DNA of 64,000 bases from Pikeienuella piscinae (GCF_011044155.1 NZ_CP049056.1:3972001-4036000), one strand, 5' to 3'; shown: positions 1-10,813, counted from the stretch's first letter. Notes: generated by a model from the letters alone, not told the origin. Numbers and translations are program-made.

Positions 1-2043
<2,043 letters not shown>

Positions 2044-2076
2044 GAGGCGGCTCCACAACAGGATCGAACGCGCGAG

Positions 2077-2094
2077 GCGGCTGATTCCAGCCGC
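2077..2094 (+). terminator. Hairpin after gyrB
   Basis: A perfect 7-bp inverted repeat (GCGGCTG, loop ATTC, CAGCCGC) lies 34 bases after the gyrB stop. There is no T-run, so it is at best a weak or factor-assisted terminator. Confidence 0.35.
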
Positions 2095-2199
2095 TCGATG
2101 ACGCGCGGCCGAACAGCTGGCGACCATCGCCAGTCGCGACCGACGGCTTCGATCCGACCCTGAGGCGGTTGTCCGGAATGCTTTTTCGCCAAGCGGGCG

Positions 2200-3117
2200 A
2201 TGATCGACAGTGGTGGCTGCGTGAATACTGATATTGCAACGGCTCAACGAGCCAACATTCGCGGCGGGATCTGGATGACCGCCTCAATGGCGATTTTCGC
2301 CATCGAGGACACCTTCGTCAAAGCGGCGTCGACGACGATACCCGTTGGCCAGATCCTGGTGCTCTTCGGTTTGGGGGGCGCGTTGGTGTTCGCCTGCCTG
2401 CTCCTCTACCGTGGGCAGCCGTTATTCGTTCGCGGCGTTCTGTCCCGCCCGATGCGGTATCGCGTGCTTTTCGAGATCATCGGCCGGCTGTTCTATGTCC
2501 TGGCCATCACGCTGACCCCGCTTTCGGCGTCGACGGTGATCCTGCAGGCGACGCCGCTTGTCGTCGTGGCGGGGGCGGCGCTTGTGTTCGGCGAAAAGGT
2601 GGGCTGGCGAAGATGGACGGCAATCCTCGTCGGATTGACCGGGGTCGTGATTATCGTTCGGCCGGGGACCGAAGGTTTTTCCATGCTCTCGATTCTGGCC
2701 GTTATCGGGATGTTCGGATTCGCCGGTCGCGATCTGACCAGCCGCGCGGCGCCGGCTTCGGTCAGCACGTCGATTCTGGGTCTCTATGGTTTCCTGTCCG
2801 TCGTCGTCGCGGGCGCCCTGTTCCATGCATGGCGGCCGGAGCCGTTCGTCATGCCGGATGTGGAGGCGGCGTTACAGTTGCTTGGCGCCATTCTGGCGGG
2901 CGTCATGGCCTATTCGTGCCTGATGAAAGCGATGCGCACCGGCGAGTTGTCCGCTGTAACGCCTTTCAGATACACGCGGCTGCTTTTCGGCGTGGCGCTC
3001 GGCGTCGTCCTGTTCGGAGAGAGTTTGAGCGCGCCGATGCTGATCGGTTCTGGTCTGATCGTCGTCTCGGGCATTTTCATTCTCTGGCGCGGCCGACGGG
3101 CGCGTATTCAGCACTAG
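2200..3117 (+). CDS. DMT-superfamily (EamA) transporter
   Basis: Inner-membrane exporter of the drug/metabolite transporter superfamily, about 305 residues, the usual length for a protein of two EamA repeats (about residues 15-145 and 160-295). Ten hydrophobic segments can be picked out, with the typical short glycine-rich turns and the second-repeat motif SAVTPFRYTRLLFGVALG. The start is uncertain: ATG at 2200 has no good ribosome site, and GTG at 2221 would also give a full first helix. The substrate cannot be told from sequence. It stands alone between gyrB and a convergent gene pair. A second, distinct EamA gene is at 18636. Confidence 0.85.
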   Translation: MIDSGGCVNTDIATAQRANIRGGIWMTASMAIFAIEDTFVKAASTTIPVGQILVLFGLGGALVFACLLLYRGQPLFVRGVLSRPMRYRVLFEIIGRLFYVLAITLTPLSASTVILQATPLVVVAGAALVFGEKVGWRRWTAILVGLTGVVIIVRPGTEGFSMLSILAVIGMFGFAGRDLTSRAAPASVSTSILGLYGFLSVVVAGALFHAWRPEPFVMPDVEAALQLLGAILAGVMAYSCLMKAMRTGELSAVTPFRYTRLLFGVALGVVLFGESLSAPMLIGSGLIVVSGIFILWRGRRARIQH

Positions 3118-3168
3118 CCCGGATTTCCCCGGCGCGCCCGCGCCCGTCAGAACGTCGCTGCGGCGGCG

Positions 3169-3372
3169 TCAGTCCCTGGCCACTGCTTCCTTTGCGAGGC
3201 GCAACGCTTCGCGCAACGTCGCGCGGTCGCCGATATGATTGGCGAGGATCAGGACAAGCCGCGCGGTGAGCGCGTGGCTCTCCGCTTCCTCAAGGCCCTC
3301 ATGCGCGCCGAGCAATTCGGCGTAGAATCCGTCATGATCGGGAATGTTCGGCGTCAGGATCAGCGCGGCCAT
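3169..3372 (-). CDS. DUF2783 domain protein
   Basis: Small soluble protein of 67 residues beginning MAALILTPNIPDHDGFYAEL and ending in an amphipathic helix; it matches the DUF2783 family in length and pattern. The start is fixed by AAAGGAGG eight bases upstream (3383-3390 on the minus strand), which lies inside the last codons of the upstream gene; a longer in-frame reading from 3447 would ignore this site. Its start codon sits immediately after the stop of the FAD monooxygenase, so the two are almost certainly co-translated. By association it may be a partner of that monooxygenase, but its function is unknown. Confidence 0.8.
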   Translation of the reverse strand: MAALILTPNIPDHDGFYAELLGAHEGLEEAESHALTARLVLILANHIGDRATLREALRLAKEAVARD

Positions 3373-3373
3373 C

Positions 3374-4936
3374 TCAGCCTCCTTTCGCGACGGCGAGCGC
3401 CGCTTCGGCGTCAGCCTTGCTCGCGTCCGTCCAGCGGCCGACGACATGCTGGTCGGGGCGGATCAGGTAGACCGCCGCCGGGGCGTCGCCGAGATAACGC
3501 TGCGTGAGCAGGCCGGACGCGTCGAGCCGCAGCGCCGCGGCCCCTTCGATTTCGGGTGGATCGGTGTTCAAGCCCAGCATCGTGAATCGGCCGCCGAGCC
3601 GGTTCAGCAGCCACGCGCCGCCGACGGGCGCATCCGGGCAGGGGCGGCCCGGCGCCGCGCCGGCGGGAAGCGTCGCGTCGTCCGGCCCATCGGGCGCCGT
3701 CCCCTGATAGGAACAGGGGAGGGAAAGCCGGCCGGAATTCACCATCCCGCGCGCGAAGGGCGCATGCGCCGCGAGCGCCAGAACGCTGTCGCGAAAGATC
3801 CGCTCCACGCCTTCGGCGGGCGACATGAACTTGGTGGCGCGGGCGGAGTTGCGGATATTCTCGTCGGCCGCATGGGTCCGCTCCCGGTCGTAGCTCTCCA
3901 GCAGCGCCGGTCCGCTATCGCCTTTGACCACCGCGGCCAGCTTCCAGCCGAGATTGTCGACATCCTGCACCCCTCCATTGCCGCCGCGCGCCCCGAAGGG
4001 CGAGACGACATGGGCGCTGTCGCCGACGAAGATCACCCGGTCATGGATGAAACGCTCCAGGCGTCGGCACTGGAACGTGTAGATCGAGACCCAGTCGAGC
4101 GCGAAGGGGCGGCCCTCCACCACTTTCTCGATCCGGGGGATGACGTTTTCGGGCTTCCTTTCCACCTCCGGGTCCGCGTCCCAGCCGAGTTGAAGATCGA
4201 TCCGGTAGATGTTGTCGGGTTGCTTGTGTAGTAGCGCGGACTGGCCCGGATGGAATGTCGGCTCGAACCAGAACCAGCGCTCGGAGGGGAAATCCGCCTC
4301 CATTTCGATATCGGCGATCAGGAAGCGTTCCTCGAACAGCTCACCGGCGAAATCGAGGCCCATCATGCCCCTGATCGGGCTTCCGGCGCCGTCGCAGGCG
4401 AGAAGATACTCCGCCTCGATCCGGTAGTCGCCGTCCGGCGTGCTCACCGTCGCGGCGGCGTGGTCGTCATGGCGCTCCACCCCCGTCACGCGGTTCCGGA
4501 ACCGGAGGTCGATGAGATCGGGGAAATCGCGACAGCGCTCAACGAGATACTGCTCGACGTAATATTGCTGCAGATTGATGAAGGCGGGCATCTTGTGGCC
4601 GTCCTCGGGCAGCAGGTCGAAATTGAACACCTCCCGGTCGCGATGGCGGGTGCGGCCGATCTTCCAGGTGACGCCCTTCGTCACCATCCGCTCGCCGATG
4701 CCGAGGCGGTCGAAAATCTCCAGCGTCCGTTTCGCCCAGCAGATCGCGCGTGAGCCGCGCGAAACGACGTTGTTGTCGTCGAGGACGACGGAGGCGACGC
4801 CGTGAAGCGCGAGATCGACGGCCATGGCGAGTCCGATCGGCCCGGCGCCGACGATGACGACCTTGTGGCGCGCTTCGGGCTTTCCAGCCAGCGGGCCGGG
4901 GGTCAGATAGGGGAATTCCTGATATTCGTAGGGCAC
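3374..4936 (-). CDS. FAD-dependent aromatic-ring monooxygenase
   Basis: Class A flavoprotein hydroxylase of 520 residues, related to 3-(3-hydroxyphenyl)propionate hydroxylase (MhpA) and similar enzymes. All three FAD/NAD(P)H fingerprints are visible: GAGPIG near residue 30, the DG motif LLACDGAGSPIR near residue 180, and the GD motif VIFVGDSAHVVSPFGARGGN near residue 300. The last ~100 residues form the thioredoxin-like C-terminal domain seen in this family (ends around IRPDQHVVGRW). It hydroxylates an aromatic substrate with NAD(P)H and O2; the true substrate is unknown. DUF2783 follows directly. Location next to the homogentisate genes suggests an aromatic catabolic role. Confidence 0.85.
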   Translation of the reverse strand: MPYEYQEFPYLTPGPLAGKPEARHKVVIVGAGPIGLAMAVDLALHGVASVVLDDNNVVSRGSRAICWAKRTLEIFDRLGIGERMVTKGVTWKIGRTRHRDREVFNFDLLPEDGHKMPAFINLQQYYVEQYLVERCRDFPDLIDLRFRNRVTGVERHDDHAAATVSTPDGDYRIEAEYLLACDGAGSPIRGMMGLDFAGELFEERFLIADIEMEADFPSERWFWFEPTFHPGQSALLHKQPDNIYRIDLQLGWDADPEVERKPENVIPRIEKVVEGRPFALDWVSIYTFQCRRLERFIHDRVIFVGDSAHVVSPFGARGGNGGVQDVDNLGWKLAAVVKGDSGPALLESYDRERTHAADENIRNSARATKFMSPAEGVERIFRDSVLALAAHAPFARGMVNSGRLSLPCSYQGTAPDGPDDATLPAGAAPGRPCPDAPVGGAWLLNRLGGRFTMLGLNTDPPEIEGAAALRLDASGLLTQRYLGDAPAAVYLIRPDQHVVGRWTDASKADAEAALAVAKGG

Positions 4937-5088
4937 ATGCGGCTCACGGGTTCATCGCTGGGCGGGCCGGGGTCCTCTTGCGTTCGCGCGGCTCCCGTCC
5001 ATGCTGCCGTAGCGCCCGGCCGGCTGCAATAGCGTTAACTGTCGCGATGACATCATGAAGCGGCGCGCGAAATCGGGGGAGTTTCCGG

Positions 5089-6966
5089 ATGAAGGACCAC
5101 GGCCTGAGCTTCGACGAGTTCGACGAGTTGGTGAACCCGCGCCCCGAAGGTTGCGCGTTCGACGCGGTGGTCGAGCGGGCGCTGAGCCGGCGCGGTTTTT
5201 TCGGCGGCGCGATCGCCTTTGGCGGCGTCGCGATGCTCGGGTCGGGCGCCGCTGCGTCGGCGCAAGACGGGGGCGGGCGCTTCGCCTTCGCGCAGGTCGC
5301 GGCGAACACAAAAGACGAGGTGACGGTTCCGGACGGCTATCGCGCCGAGGTGCTGATCCGCTGGGGCGATCCGATCAGCGCCGATGGGCCGGAGTTCGAC
5401 CCCGAGACTCTCGGAACGGCGGAAAGCCAGGCGCGCGCCTTTGGCGCCAACACCGATGGGATGGAGATGTTCGTCATCGACGGCCGCATCGTGTTGGCGG
5501 TCAACAACGAATACGCCAACACCCGCGTGATCTGGTCGAACCGCCCGAGGGCGAAACCGGCTGATGACGACGATATCGCCAAGGCAATGATGGCGCATGG
5601 GTTGAGCGTCATCGAGATCGCCGAGGCGGATGGCGGCTGGCGCGTGGTGCAAGACAGCATGCTGAACCGCCGCATCACGCCGCAGACGCCAATGGAGATC
5701 ACCGGCCCGGCCCGCGGGCATGATCTGCTCAAGACGGCGGCGGACCCGGCGGGGGTTCTGGTGCGCGGCGGCTTCAACAATTGCGGCGCCGGCAGGACGC
5801 CATGGGGCGCCTATCTGACCTGCGAAGAAAACTTCAACGGGTATTTCTCAGCCGCCGACCGCGCGTATGAGGTCTCGCCCGCGCTGCGGCGCTACGGGGT
5901 CTCTGCGCGCGACTGGGGGTATCGCTGGGCGCGGATCGACGAGCGGTTCGATGTCTCGAAACATCCGAATGAGCCGAACCGGCACGGTTACGTCGTCGAG
6001 CTTGATCCGGCCGACCCAGAGTCGACGCCAAAAAAACGCACAGCGCTTGGCCGGTTCAAGCACGAGAACGCGGAAGTCGTGGTGAATGGCGATGGCCGGA
6101 TCGTCGTCTATATGGGCGATGATGAGCGGGGCGAGTTTCTCTATCGCTATGTCTCGGACGGAGTCTATGCGCCTGGCGGCGAGACGGCGATGCTGCTGGA
6201 GGAGGGAGCGCTTTTCGCCGCGAAGTTTCACGATGACGGAACTGGCGAGTGGCTGGCGCTGACGCCGGAGACGACCGGGATGGCGGATTTGGCGGAGATC
6301 TGCATCCACACGCGCCTCGCCGCCTCCGCTGTCGGCGCGACGACGATGGACCGGCCGGAATGGGTCGCGCTCAACCCGAAGAAACCGGAGGTTTACTGCG
6401 CGCTGACCAACAACAAGGCGCGTGGCAGGAAGCCGAACGCTGGCGGCGATGAGACGCCGGTCGGCGGTCCGAATCCGCGCGAAGCGAACAAATACGGCCA
6501 GATCGTCCGTTGGCGTCCGGCGGAGGGCGACCACGCCGCAGACCGGTTCGAATGGGACCTTTTCGTCATCGCTGGCAACCCCGCGGTGCATCGTGGCGCC
6601 AACGCCGGTTCTGAAAATGTGAATGAAGGCAACATGTTCAACGCGCCGGACGGGCTGGCCTTCGACGAAACCGGGATGCTCTGGATACAGACCGACGGGG
6701 GCGATCCGGAGAAGAGGGACTTCGCCGGCCAGGGCAACAGCCAGATGCTGATCGCGGACCCCGCGACCGGCGAGATACGGCGCTTCCTCGTCGGTCCGAA
6801 AGGGGCGGAGGTGGCCGGGCTTTGCTGGAGTCCGGACCGGCGCACCGCTTTCGTCGGGATCCAGCATCCGGGCGGGGAGGGCGGTCACTGGCCGGAGGGC
6901 GGCGACGCGCCGCCGCGTTCGGCCATCATCGCGATCCGTCGCGAGGATGGCGGCCTGATCGGCTGA
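5089..6966 (+). CDS. phoX: PhoX family phosphatase, Tat-exported
   Basis: Protein of 625 residues with the DUF839/PhoX fold, a Ca/Fe-dependent alkaline phosphatase family acting in the periplasm. The N-terminus has a long n-region and then the twin-arginine motif SRRGFFGG (Arg34-Arg35) followed by a hydrophobic stretch and AxA, so export through Tat is expected. Family landmarks include FGANTDGMEMF, the NNEYAN segment, CGAGRTPWGAYLTCEE and the C-terminal LCWSPDRRTAFVGIQHPG. GGGGGAG is placed 7 bases before the ATG. It is divergent from the FAD monooxygenase. No Pho box was evident in the short 152-base gap. PhoX homologs differ in activity, so phosphatase function is inferred. Confidence 0.88.
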   Translation: MKDHGLSFDEFDELVNPRPEGCAFDAVVERALSRRGFFGGAIAFGGVAMLGSGAAASAQDGGGRFAFAQVAANTKDEVTVPDGYRAEVLIRWGDPISADGPEFDPETLGTAESQARAFGANTDGMEMFVIDGRIVLAVNNEYANTRVIWSNRPRAKPADDDDIAKAMMAHGLSVIEIAEADGGWRVVQDSMLNRRITPQTPMEITGPARGHDLLKTAADPAGVLVRGGFNNCGAGRTPWGAYLTCEENFNGYFSAADRAYEVSPALRRYGVSARDWGYRWARIDERFDVSKHPNEPNRHGYVVELDPADPESTPKKRTALGRFKHENAEVVVNGDGRIVVYMGDDERGEFLYRYVSDGVYAPGGETAMLLEEGALFAAKFHDDGTGEWLALTPETTGMADLAEICIHTRLAASAVGATTMDRPEWVALNPKKPEVYCALTNNKARGRKPNAGGDETPVGGPNPREANKYGQIVRWRPAEGDHAADRFEWDLFVIAGNPAVHRGANAGSENVNEGNMFNAPDGLAFDETGMLWIQTDGGDPEKRDFAGQGNSQMLIADPATGEIRRFLVGPKGAEVAGLCWSPDRRTAFVGIQHPGGEGGHWPEGGDAPPRSAIIAIRREDGGLIG

Positions 6967-7036
6967 TCTTCGGGGCGCGGAACCTTTCGTTCATGCGGCG
7001 TGTTGTTTTCGTAGGGAAAGCGAAAGGAGGCGCGCC

Positions 7037-7255
7037 GTGCGCGATGTCTATGAAATCGGCGATATGGTGGAATGGGACTCGGTGGAGGGCGGCGGCTGCG
7101 GCGTCGTTCGCCGGGTCGAGCCCGCCACGGCGCCGATCAGGGTCGCCGGCGTGACGATCGGCGACGCGGCGCCCTGTTCCGCCAGGCGCTATCGCATCGA
7201 ACGCATGGATGGCCGCGTGGTGGTGAAATCCCATTTCGAAGTGACGATGGCCTGA
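7037..7255 (+). CDS. Small Tudor-like (HVA1/DUF2945-like) protein
   Basis: Protein of 72 residues starting with GTG; AAAGGAGG six bases upstream supports this start. The pattern YEIGDMVEWDS followed by GGGCGVVRRVEP and a C-terminal RYRIERMDG..VVK resembles the small SH3/Tudor-type domain of the hypervirulence-associated HVA1 family, though the match is loose and from memory. It precedes another small DNA/RNA-binding-like protein in the same orientation, with 22 bases between them. Function unknown. Confidence 0.6.
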   Translation: MRDVYEIGDMVEWDSVEGGGCGVVRRVEPATAPIRVAGVTIGDAAPCSARRYRIERMDGRVVVKSHFEVTMA

Positions 7256-7277
7256 GCGCGGGATGGAGGATTTCAGA

Positions 7278-7532
7278 ATGGCTGAACCGACGATCAAGGA
7301 CAAAGACACATATCAGGCGCTTCGTCGCGACGGCGCCTCGAAGGAGAAGGCGGCGCGGATCGCGAACGCGAAGGCTAATCCGAACATGCATCCTTCAAAA
7401 AAGGGCGGCGAGGCGGCCCCTTACGAGCAATGGTCGAAGGCTGAGCTGTATGACCGGGCGAAAGAACTCAACGTCGAGGGCCGTTCGAAGAAGAACAAGA
7501 ATGACCTGATCCGGGCGCTGCGCGCGCGGTAG
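7278..7532 (+). CDS. Small Rho-N-like domain protein (DUF7218-like)
   Basis: Protein of 84 residues. The ATG at 7278 is preferred to one at 7263 because GGAGGA lies 7 bases before it. The N-terminal part is lysine/alanine-rich (ALRRDGASKEKAARIANAKA), and the C-terminal half, WSKAELYDRAKELNVEGRSK followed by KNKNDLIRALRAR, is the LEM/SAP-like helix pair of Rho termination factor N-terminal domains. Such small proteins are common in stress-related or plasmid-maintenance contexts, but no specific role is established. Probably co-transcribed with the upstream small gene. Confidence 0.7.
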   Translation: MAEPTIKDKDTYQALRRDGASKEKAARIANAKANPNMHPSKKGGEAAPYEQWSKAELYDRAKELNVEGRSKKNKNDLIRALRAR

Positions 7533-7569
7533 ACCAAGGCACGCGGGGCGCCCACCCCGGCCCGAGCGG

Positions 7570-8232
7570 TCAGTTCACGGTTTCAGCCGGCGCATGCGCG
7601 GCGTGGTCGGCGATCTGGTCGTCCAACGCCTTCCTGAATGCGGGCCGGGCGAGGCAGCGTTCCAAATAGGCGGCGGCGACGGGATAACGGGTGAGGACAG
7701 CCTCCTCCCTGAGGTCGCGCAGAACGGTCGCCATCATGATGTCCGCGACGCCGAAGCGGCCGGTGAGCCATTCGCGATCTTTCAGCCAGGCGGAAAGCGA
7801 TTTCAGCCTGAGATCGACCAGCTTCTCGGCGTGCGGACGGAAACCCTCCACCCAGGGCTCACCGGCATGGAATAGAGCGGGAAGGGTGAGGTTCATCGTC
7901 ATCGGCTCGATGGAGTTCAGCGCGGCGAAAAGCCAGGCGCTGATGTCGGCCTGTTCCTGCGCGGTACGGGGGCGGAGCGTGTCGGATAGCGACGCGATGC
8001 GAAGCAGTATCGCGCCGGATTCGAAAAGCCGCACCTCGTCGTCGCGATAGGCGGGAACCTGCCCGAATGGCTGCCAGGCGCGGTATTCCCGGGTTTCCTT
8101 CTCTTCGAACGTGAGAAGCCGGACCTTGTAGACGAGCCCCGCCTCCTCCAGCGCCCAGCGGGGGCGAAGGTCCCTCACATGACCGGAAGCGAACGGCGGG
8201 ACCCAGGCGAAGGCGCTGATCTCGATAGCCAT
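7570..8232 (-). CDS. Glutathione S-transferase family protein
   Basis: GST fold protein of 220 residues: an N-terminal thioredoxin-like domain (about 1-80) with the glutathione-binding segment FGQVPAYRDDEVRLFESGAIL (cis-Pro and Glu-Ser pair) and an all-helical C-terminal domain with the GVADIMMATVLRDL N-capping motif. It is near the homogentisate genes, where maleylacetoacetate isomerase is expected, but it lacks the SSCSxRVR active-site signature of MaiA, so I do not assign that function. It is 10 bases downstream of the DUF1428 gene and likely in the same transcript. Confidence 0.85.
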   Translation of the reverse strand: MAIEISAFAWVPPFASGHVRDLRPRWALEEAGLVYKVRLLTFEEKETREYRAWQPFGQVPAYRDDEVRLFESGAILLRIASLSDTLRPRTAQEQADISAWLFAALNSIEPMTMNLTLPALFHAGEPWVEGFRPHAEKLVDLRLKSLSAWLKDREWLTGRFGVADIMMATVLRDLREEAVLTRYPVAAAYLERCLARPAFRKALDDQIADHAAHAPAETVN

Positions 8233-8242
8233 CGCGAAGCCT

Positions 8243-8605
8243 TCACGCCGAGCGGTCGAGGGTCACGAGCGGTTCGAACCCGCCCCACATCATGCGCATC
8301 CCGTCGAACGGCATCTCACCCATCTCGGCCATGCGCGGGTCCTTCATCATCGCCTCCCACGCCTTGTCGCATGTTTCCTTGTCGGGCCATTCCATCCACG
8401 AGAAGACGACGGTCTCATCCTCCTTCTTCTTCACCGCCATCGGGAAGGAGGTAACCTTGCCGTCGGCGACGTCGACGCCCCAGTTCTCGCGGAGCGAGAG
8501 GCAACCGTAGTCCTTGAATATCGCCCAGCCTTTCTCGGCCATCGCCTTGTAGGCGGCCTTGTTGGCGTTCGGCACGGCCTGCAGGAATCCGCTGACATAT
8601 GACAT
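8243..8605 (-). CDS. DUF1428 domain protein
   Basis: Protein of 120 residues with the DUF1428 pattern: MSYVSGFLQAVP at the start, YGCLSLRENWGVDV, and a C-terminal FDGMRMMWGGFEPLV. Members are small dimeric alpha/beta-barrel proteins, often called RNA-signal-recognition-particle-like or monooxygenase-like without proof. AAAGGAGA is seven bases upstream. It is transcribed divergently from a MarR gene across a 71-base gap that contains a perfect 12-bp palindrome, so control by that MarR protein is likely. Confidence 0.82.
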   Translation of the reverse strand: MSYVSGFLQAVPNANKAAYKAMAEKGWAIFKDYGCLSLRENWGVDVADGKVTSFPMAVKKKEDETVVFSWMEWPDKETCDKAWEAMMKDPRMAEMGEMPFDGMRMMWGGFEPLVTLDRSA

Positions 8606-8655
8606 GACATGCTCTCCTTTCCGAGAATCACCCCAGAAGCTTGACTCGGATATAA

Positions 8656-8667
8656 GTTGATATCAAC
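8656..8667. promoter_or_regulatory. Palindromic operator GTTGATATCAAC
   Basis: A perfect 12-bp palindrome sits in the divergent gap, 10 bases before the MarR start and 51 bases before the DUF1428 start, within an AT-rich stretch. MarR-type operators often have this form. It probably controls both directions. Confidence 0.65.
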
Positions 8668-8676
8668 ATAAATTCC

Positions 8677-9120
8677 ATGATGGATCCCGACCTGCCGCTC
8701 TCCACCACGCTTGAGGTGCGCGACCGATGCCTCTGCCTCTCGGTTCAACGCGCAGCGCGCGCGCTGGCGCGGCGGTTCGATGAGGCGTTCAGGCCCTTCG
8801 GGCTGACCAATGGCCAATTCTCGCTCATGATGGCGCTGAACCGCCCCGACGGCCCACGGATCGGCGATCTGTCTCCGCTCCTTGGGATGGACCGGACCAC
8901 GCTGACGGCGGCGTTGAAACCGCTGGAACGGCGCGGGTTGGTGAGTTCGGCGCCCGACGCGAAGGACGCCCGTGCGCGGAGATTGCGGCTAAGCGACAAG
9001 GGCCGCGCCCTGCTGAAAGAGGTGGTCCCCGTATGGCGCGAGACGCATGATGCCGTGGACGCCGTGCTTTCCAGCCTCGGCCCCGAGGATCTGCGGCGTG
9101 GGTTGCAGGAGCTTGGGTGA
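8677..9120 (+). CDS. MarR-family regulator
   Basis: Winged-helix regulator of 147 residues. The MarR core is clear: recognition region LSPLLGMDRTTLTAALKPLERRGLV followed by the wing DAKDARARRLRLSDKG. Two ATG codons stand side by side at 8677 and 8680 with no obvious ribosome site, so the mRNA may have a very short leader. It is divergent from the DUF1428-GST pair and abuts a palindrome that is probably its operator; ligand unknown. Confidence 0.88.
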   Translation: MMDPDLPLSTTLEVRDRCLCLSVQRAARALARRFDEAFRPFGLTNGQFSLMMALNRPDGPRIGDLSPLLGMDRTTLTAALKPLERRGLVSSAPDAKDARARRLRLSDKGRALLKEVVPVWRETHDAVDAVLSSLGPEDLRRGLQELG

Positions 9121-9136
9121 CGCCGCCAGCGGCGGG

Positions 9137-9661
9137 TCAGAGCGCGAGGGCGTTTCGCGCCGCCTCCGTCCGCCCGTGATCAAGAAAGAAATCGTCGAGC
9201 TGCGGCGGAGGAACCTTTGTTCCGGCGAGCATCGCGTGGGCCTGCCCGCGGTGGTGGACATCGTGCAGCATCAGGTGAAGGAGGAGGGCGTCGATCCGCT
9301 CCGGAACCGGCGCGCCCCTGTCGGTCGGAACGGTGCGGGCGAGGTCGGACTCGGTCAGCCGGTCGCAAAAGGCGATGAGGCGCATGTCCGCCGCCTGCTG
9401 CGCTTCGACGAGGGCGGCGGGATCGGCGAAATGGGCGAAATCAAGATAGGCGGCGCGGCCGACGCCGCCTTCCTCCAGCGCGTCAAGATAGTAGAGATCG
9501 ATGGCGAGGATGTGATTCAGCGTCGCCCCGATCGAGGGAAAGAAGCTGGTTCCCGGCGCATTGAACCCCGCCGCCCCGAGGCGGATCACGGCCGCGCCAA
9601 GCTCGGCGTTGGCGTAGCGGTTGTTGCGAGCCATGAGGCTGAGAGCGGGGCGGAGGGACAT
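9137..9661 (-). CDS. DinB family protein
   Basis: Four-helix-bundle protein of 174 residues. The metal-site histidines of the DinB/YfiT superfamily are visible: an N-terminal helix with ATLNHILAIDLYYLDAL and the C-terminal LLLHLMLHDVHHRGQAHAML (HxxxH). Members act as metal-dependent thiol transferases or damage-inducible proteins of uncertain role. The start at 9661 is chosen because AAGGAA lies seven bases upstream and the reading before it is arginine-rich noise. It is convergent with the MarR gene. Confidence 0.85.
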   Translation of the reverse strand: MSLRPALSLMARNNRYANAELGAAVIRLGAAGFNAPGTSFFPSIGATLNHILAIDLYYLDALEEGGVGRAAYLDFAHFADPAALVEAQQAADMRLIAFCDRLTESDLARTVPTDRGAPVPERIDALLLHLMLHDVHHRGQAHAMLAGTKVPPPQLDDFFLDHGRTEAARNALAL

Positions 9662-9782
9662 CACGAAGTTCCTTGTCCGGCGGCGGCGGCCCACCTTAGC
9701 AGGACGCGGCGCGAAGGAACCGGGAAATCGAGCGAATTTCCGCCGTTCGCCTCCGCGCCGCGCAGGCGAATGTTCCGGCCTC

Positions 9783-10733
9783 TCAGCCCTGCAGCGCCTC
9801 CCACATCGCGATGTCGCGCTCGGCGGTCCAGATGCGGGGCGTGTCGACGCCGCGCGCCTCGTCATAGGCGCGGGCGACGTTGAAGGGGAGGCAGTGCTCG
9901 TAGATCGCGTAGTCCTTGAACTTCTCGTCGCAGGACGCGCGTACCGCGTCCCAGGCGTCCTTCAGTGTTCCGCCCTTCGCGGCGACGCGGGCGACGGGGC
10001 GGTAGGTGCTCTCGATGAAATCGCGGGTCGCTTCGAGCGCGGCGTCGACCATCTCGCGGCCCTGAAGCGCGTCGCCCCGGCCCGGCGCGATGGCTTCGGG
10101 GTCGAAGTATTTCACCGCGTCGAGCGTATCGCCCCAGTCGCCGAAATGGCCGTCGCCGCAATAGCAGGCGGAGTGGTATTCGACGATGTCGCCGGTGAAC
10201 ATGACGCCGGAATCGGGCACATGGATCACCGCGTCGCCAGCGGTGTGGGCGCGCCCGACATGCATGATGTCGACCCGCCGCTTGCCGAGATAGACGGTCA
10301 TCGAGTCGGAGAACGTGGTCGTTGGCCAGGTGAGGCCGGGGATGCTTTCATGGCCCTCGAAAAGCCGGGGAAAGCGCTGGAACTCGCTGTCCCAATCCTC
10401 CTGCCCGCGCTCCACCACCATGGCGCGGGCGGCGTCGGACATGATGATCTGGTCGGCGTTGAAGGCCGAGGCGCCGAGCACGCGGACAGCGTGATAATGG
10501 GTGAGCGCGAGATGGGTGATCGGCTTGTCGGTCACCTCGCGGACCTTCTCGATCACCATGTTGGCGAGGCGCGGGGTCGCCTGCGCCTCGACGATCATCA
10601 CGCTGTCATCGCCGATGATGACGCCGGAATTCGGGTCGCCCTCGGCGGTGAACGCCCAGAGCCCTTCGCCGATCTCGGTGAAGCTGATCTTCTTTTCAGT
10701 GAGGTCGCCTTGCGACGCGAATTTTCTGGCCAT
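9783..10733 (-). CDS. MBL-fold protein with altered zinc motif
   Basis: Metallo-beta-lactamase-fold protein of 316 residues downstream of fahA and hmgA. Most landmarks are present (GVIIGDDSVMIVEAQ, the third-motif RAHTAGDAVIHVPD, FTGDIVE), but the signature HxHxDH reads HYHAVR (in LTHYHAVRVLGAS), so the Asp-His pair of the second metal site is missing. A stretch YHSACYCGDGHFGDW adds extra His/Cys residues that could compensate. The cluster context suggests a hydrolase or thioesterase step linked to aromatic acid breakdown, but activity is unproven. Only a weak GGGAA ribosome site precedes the ATG. Confidence 0.82.
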   Translation of the reverse strand: MARKFASQGDLTEKKISFTEIGEGLWAFTAEGDPNSGVIIGDDSVMIVEAQATPRLANMVIEKVREVTDKPITHLALTHYHAVRVLGASAFNADQIIMSDAARAMVVERGQEDWDSEFQRFPRLFEGHESIPGLTWPTTTFSDSMTVYLGKRRVDIMHVGRAHTAGDAVIHVPDSGVMFTGDIVEYHSACYCGDGHFGDWGDTLDAVKYFDPEAIAPGRGDALQGREMVDAALEATRDFIESTYRPVARVAAKGGTLKDAWDAVRASCDEKFKDYAIYEHCLPFNVARAYDEARGVDTPRIWTAERDIAMWEALQG

Positions 10734-10813
10734 GTCGTTCCCGTTTCTCAGCGGGCGGCGCCCGCCGGATCGCCTGTTTCACTCGCCTTCCGCCGCGGGC
10801 GCGGCGCGCTCCG

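Noticed and set aside
7570-8232. Maleylacetoacetate isomerase
   Set aside because: It is a GST near hmgA, but the MaiA active-site signature is missing, so only the fold is assigned.
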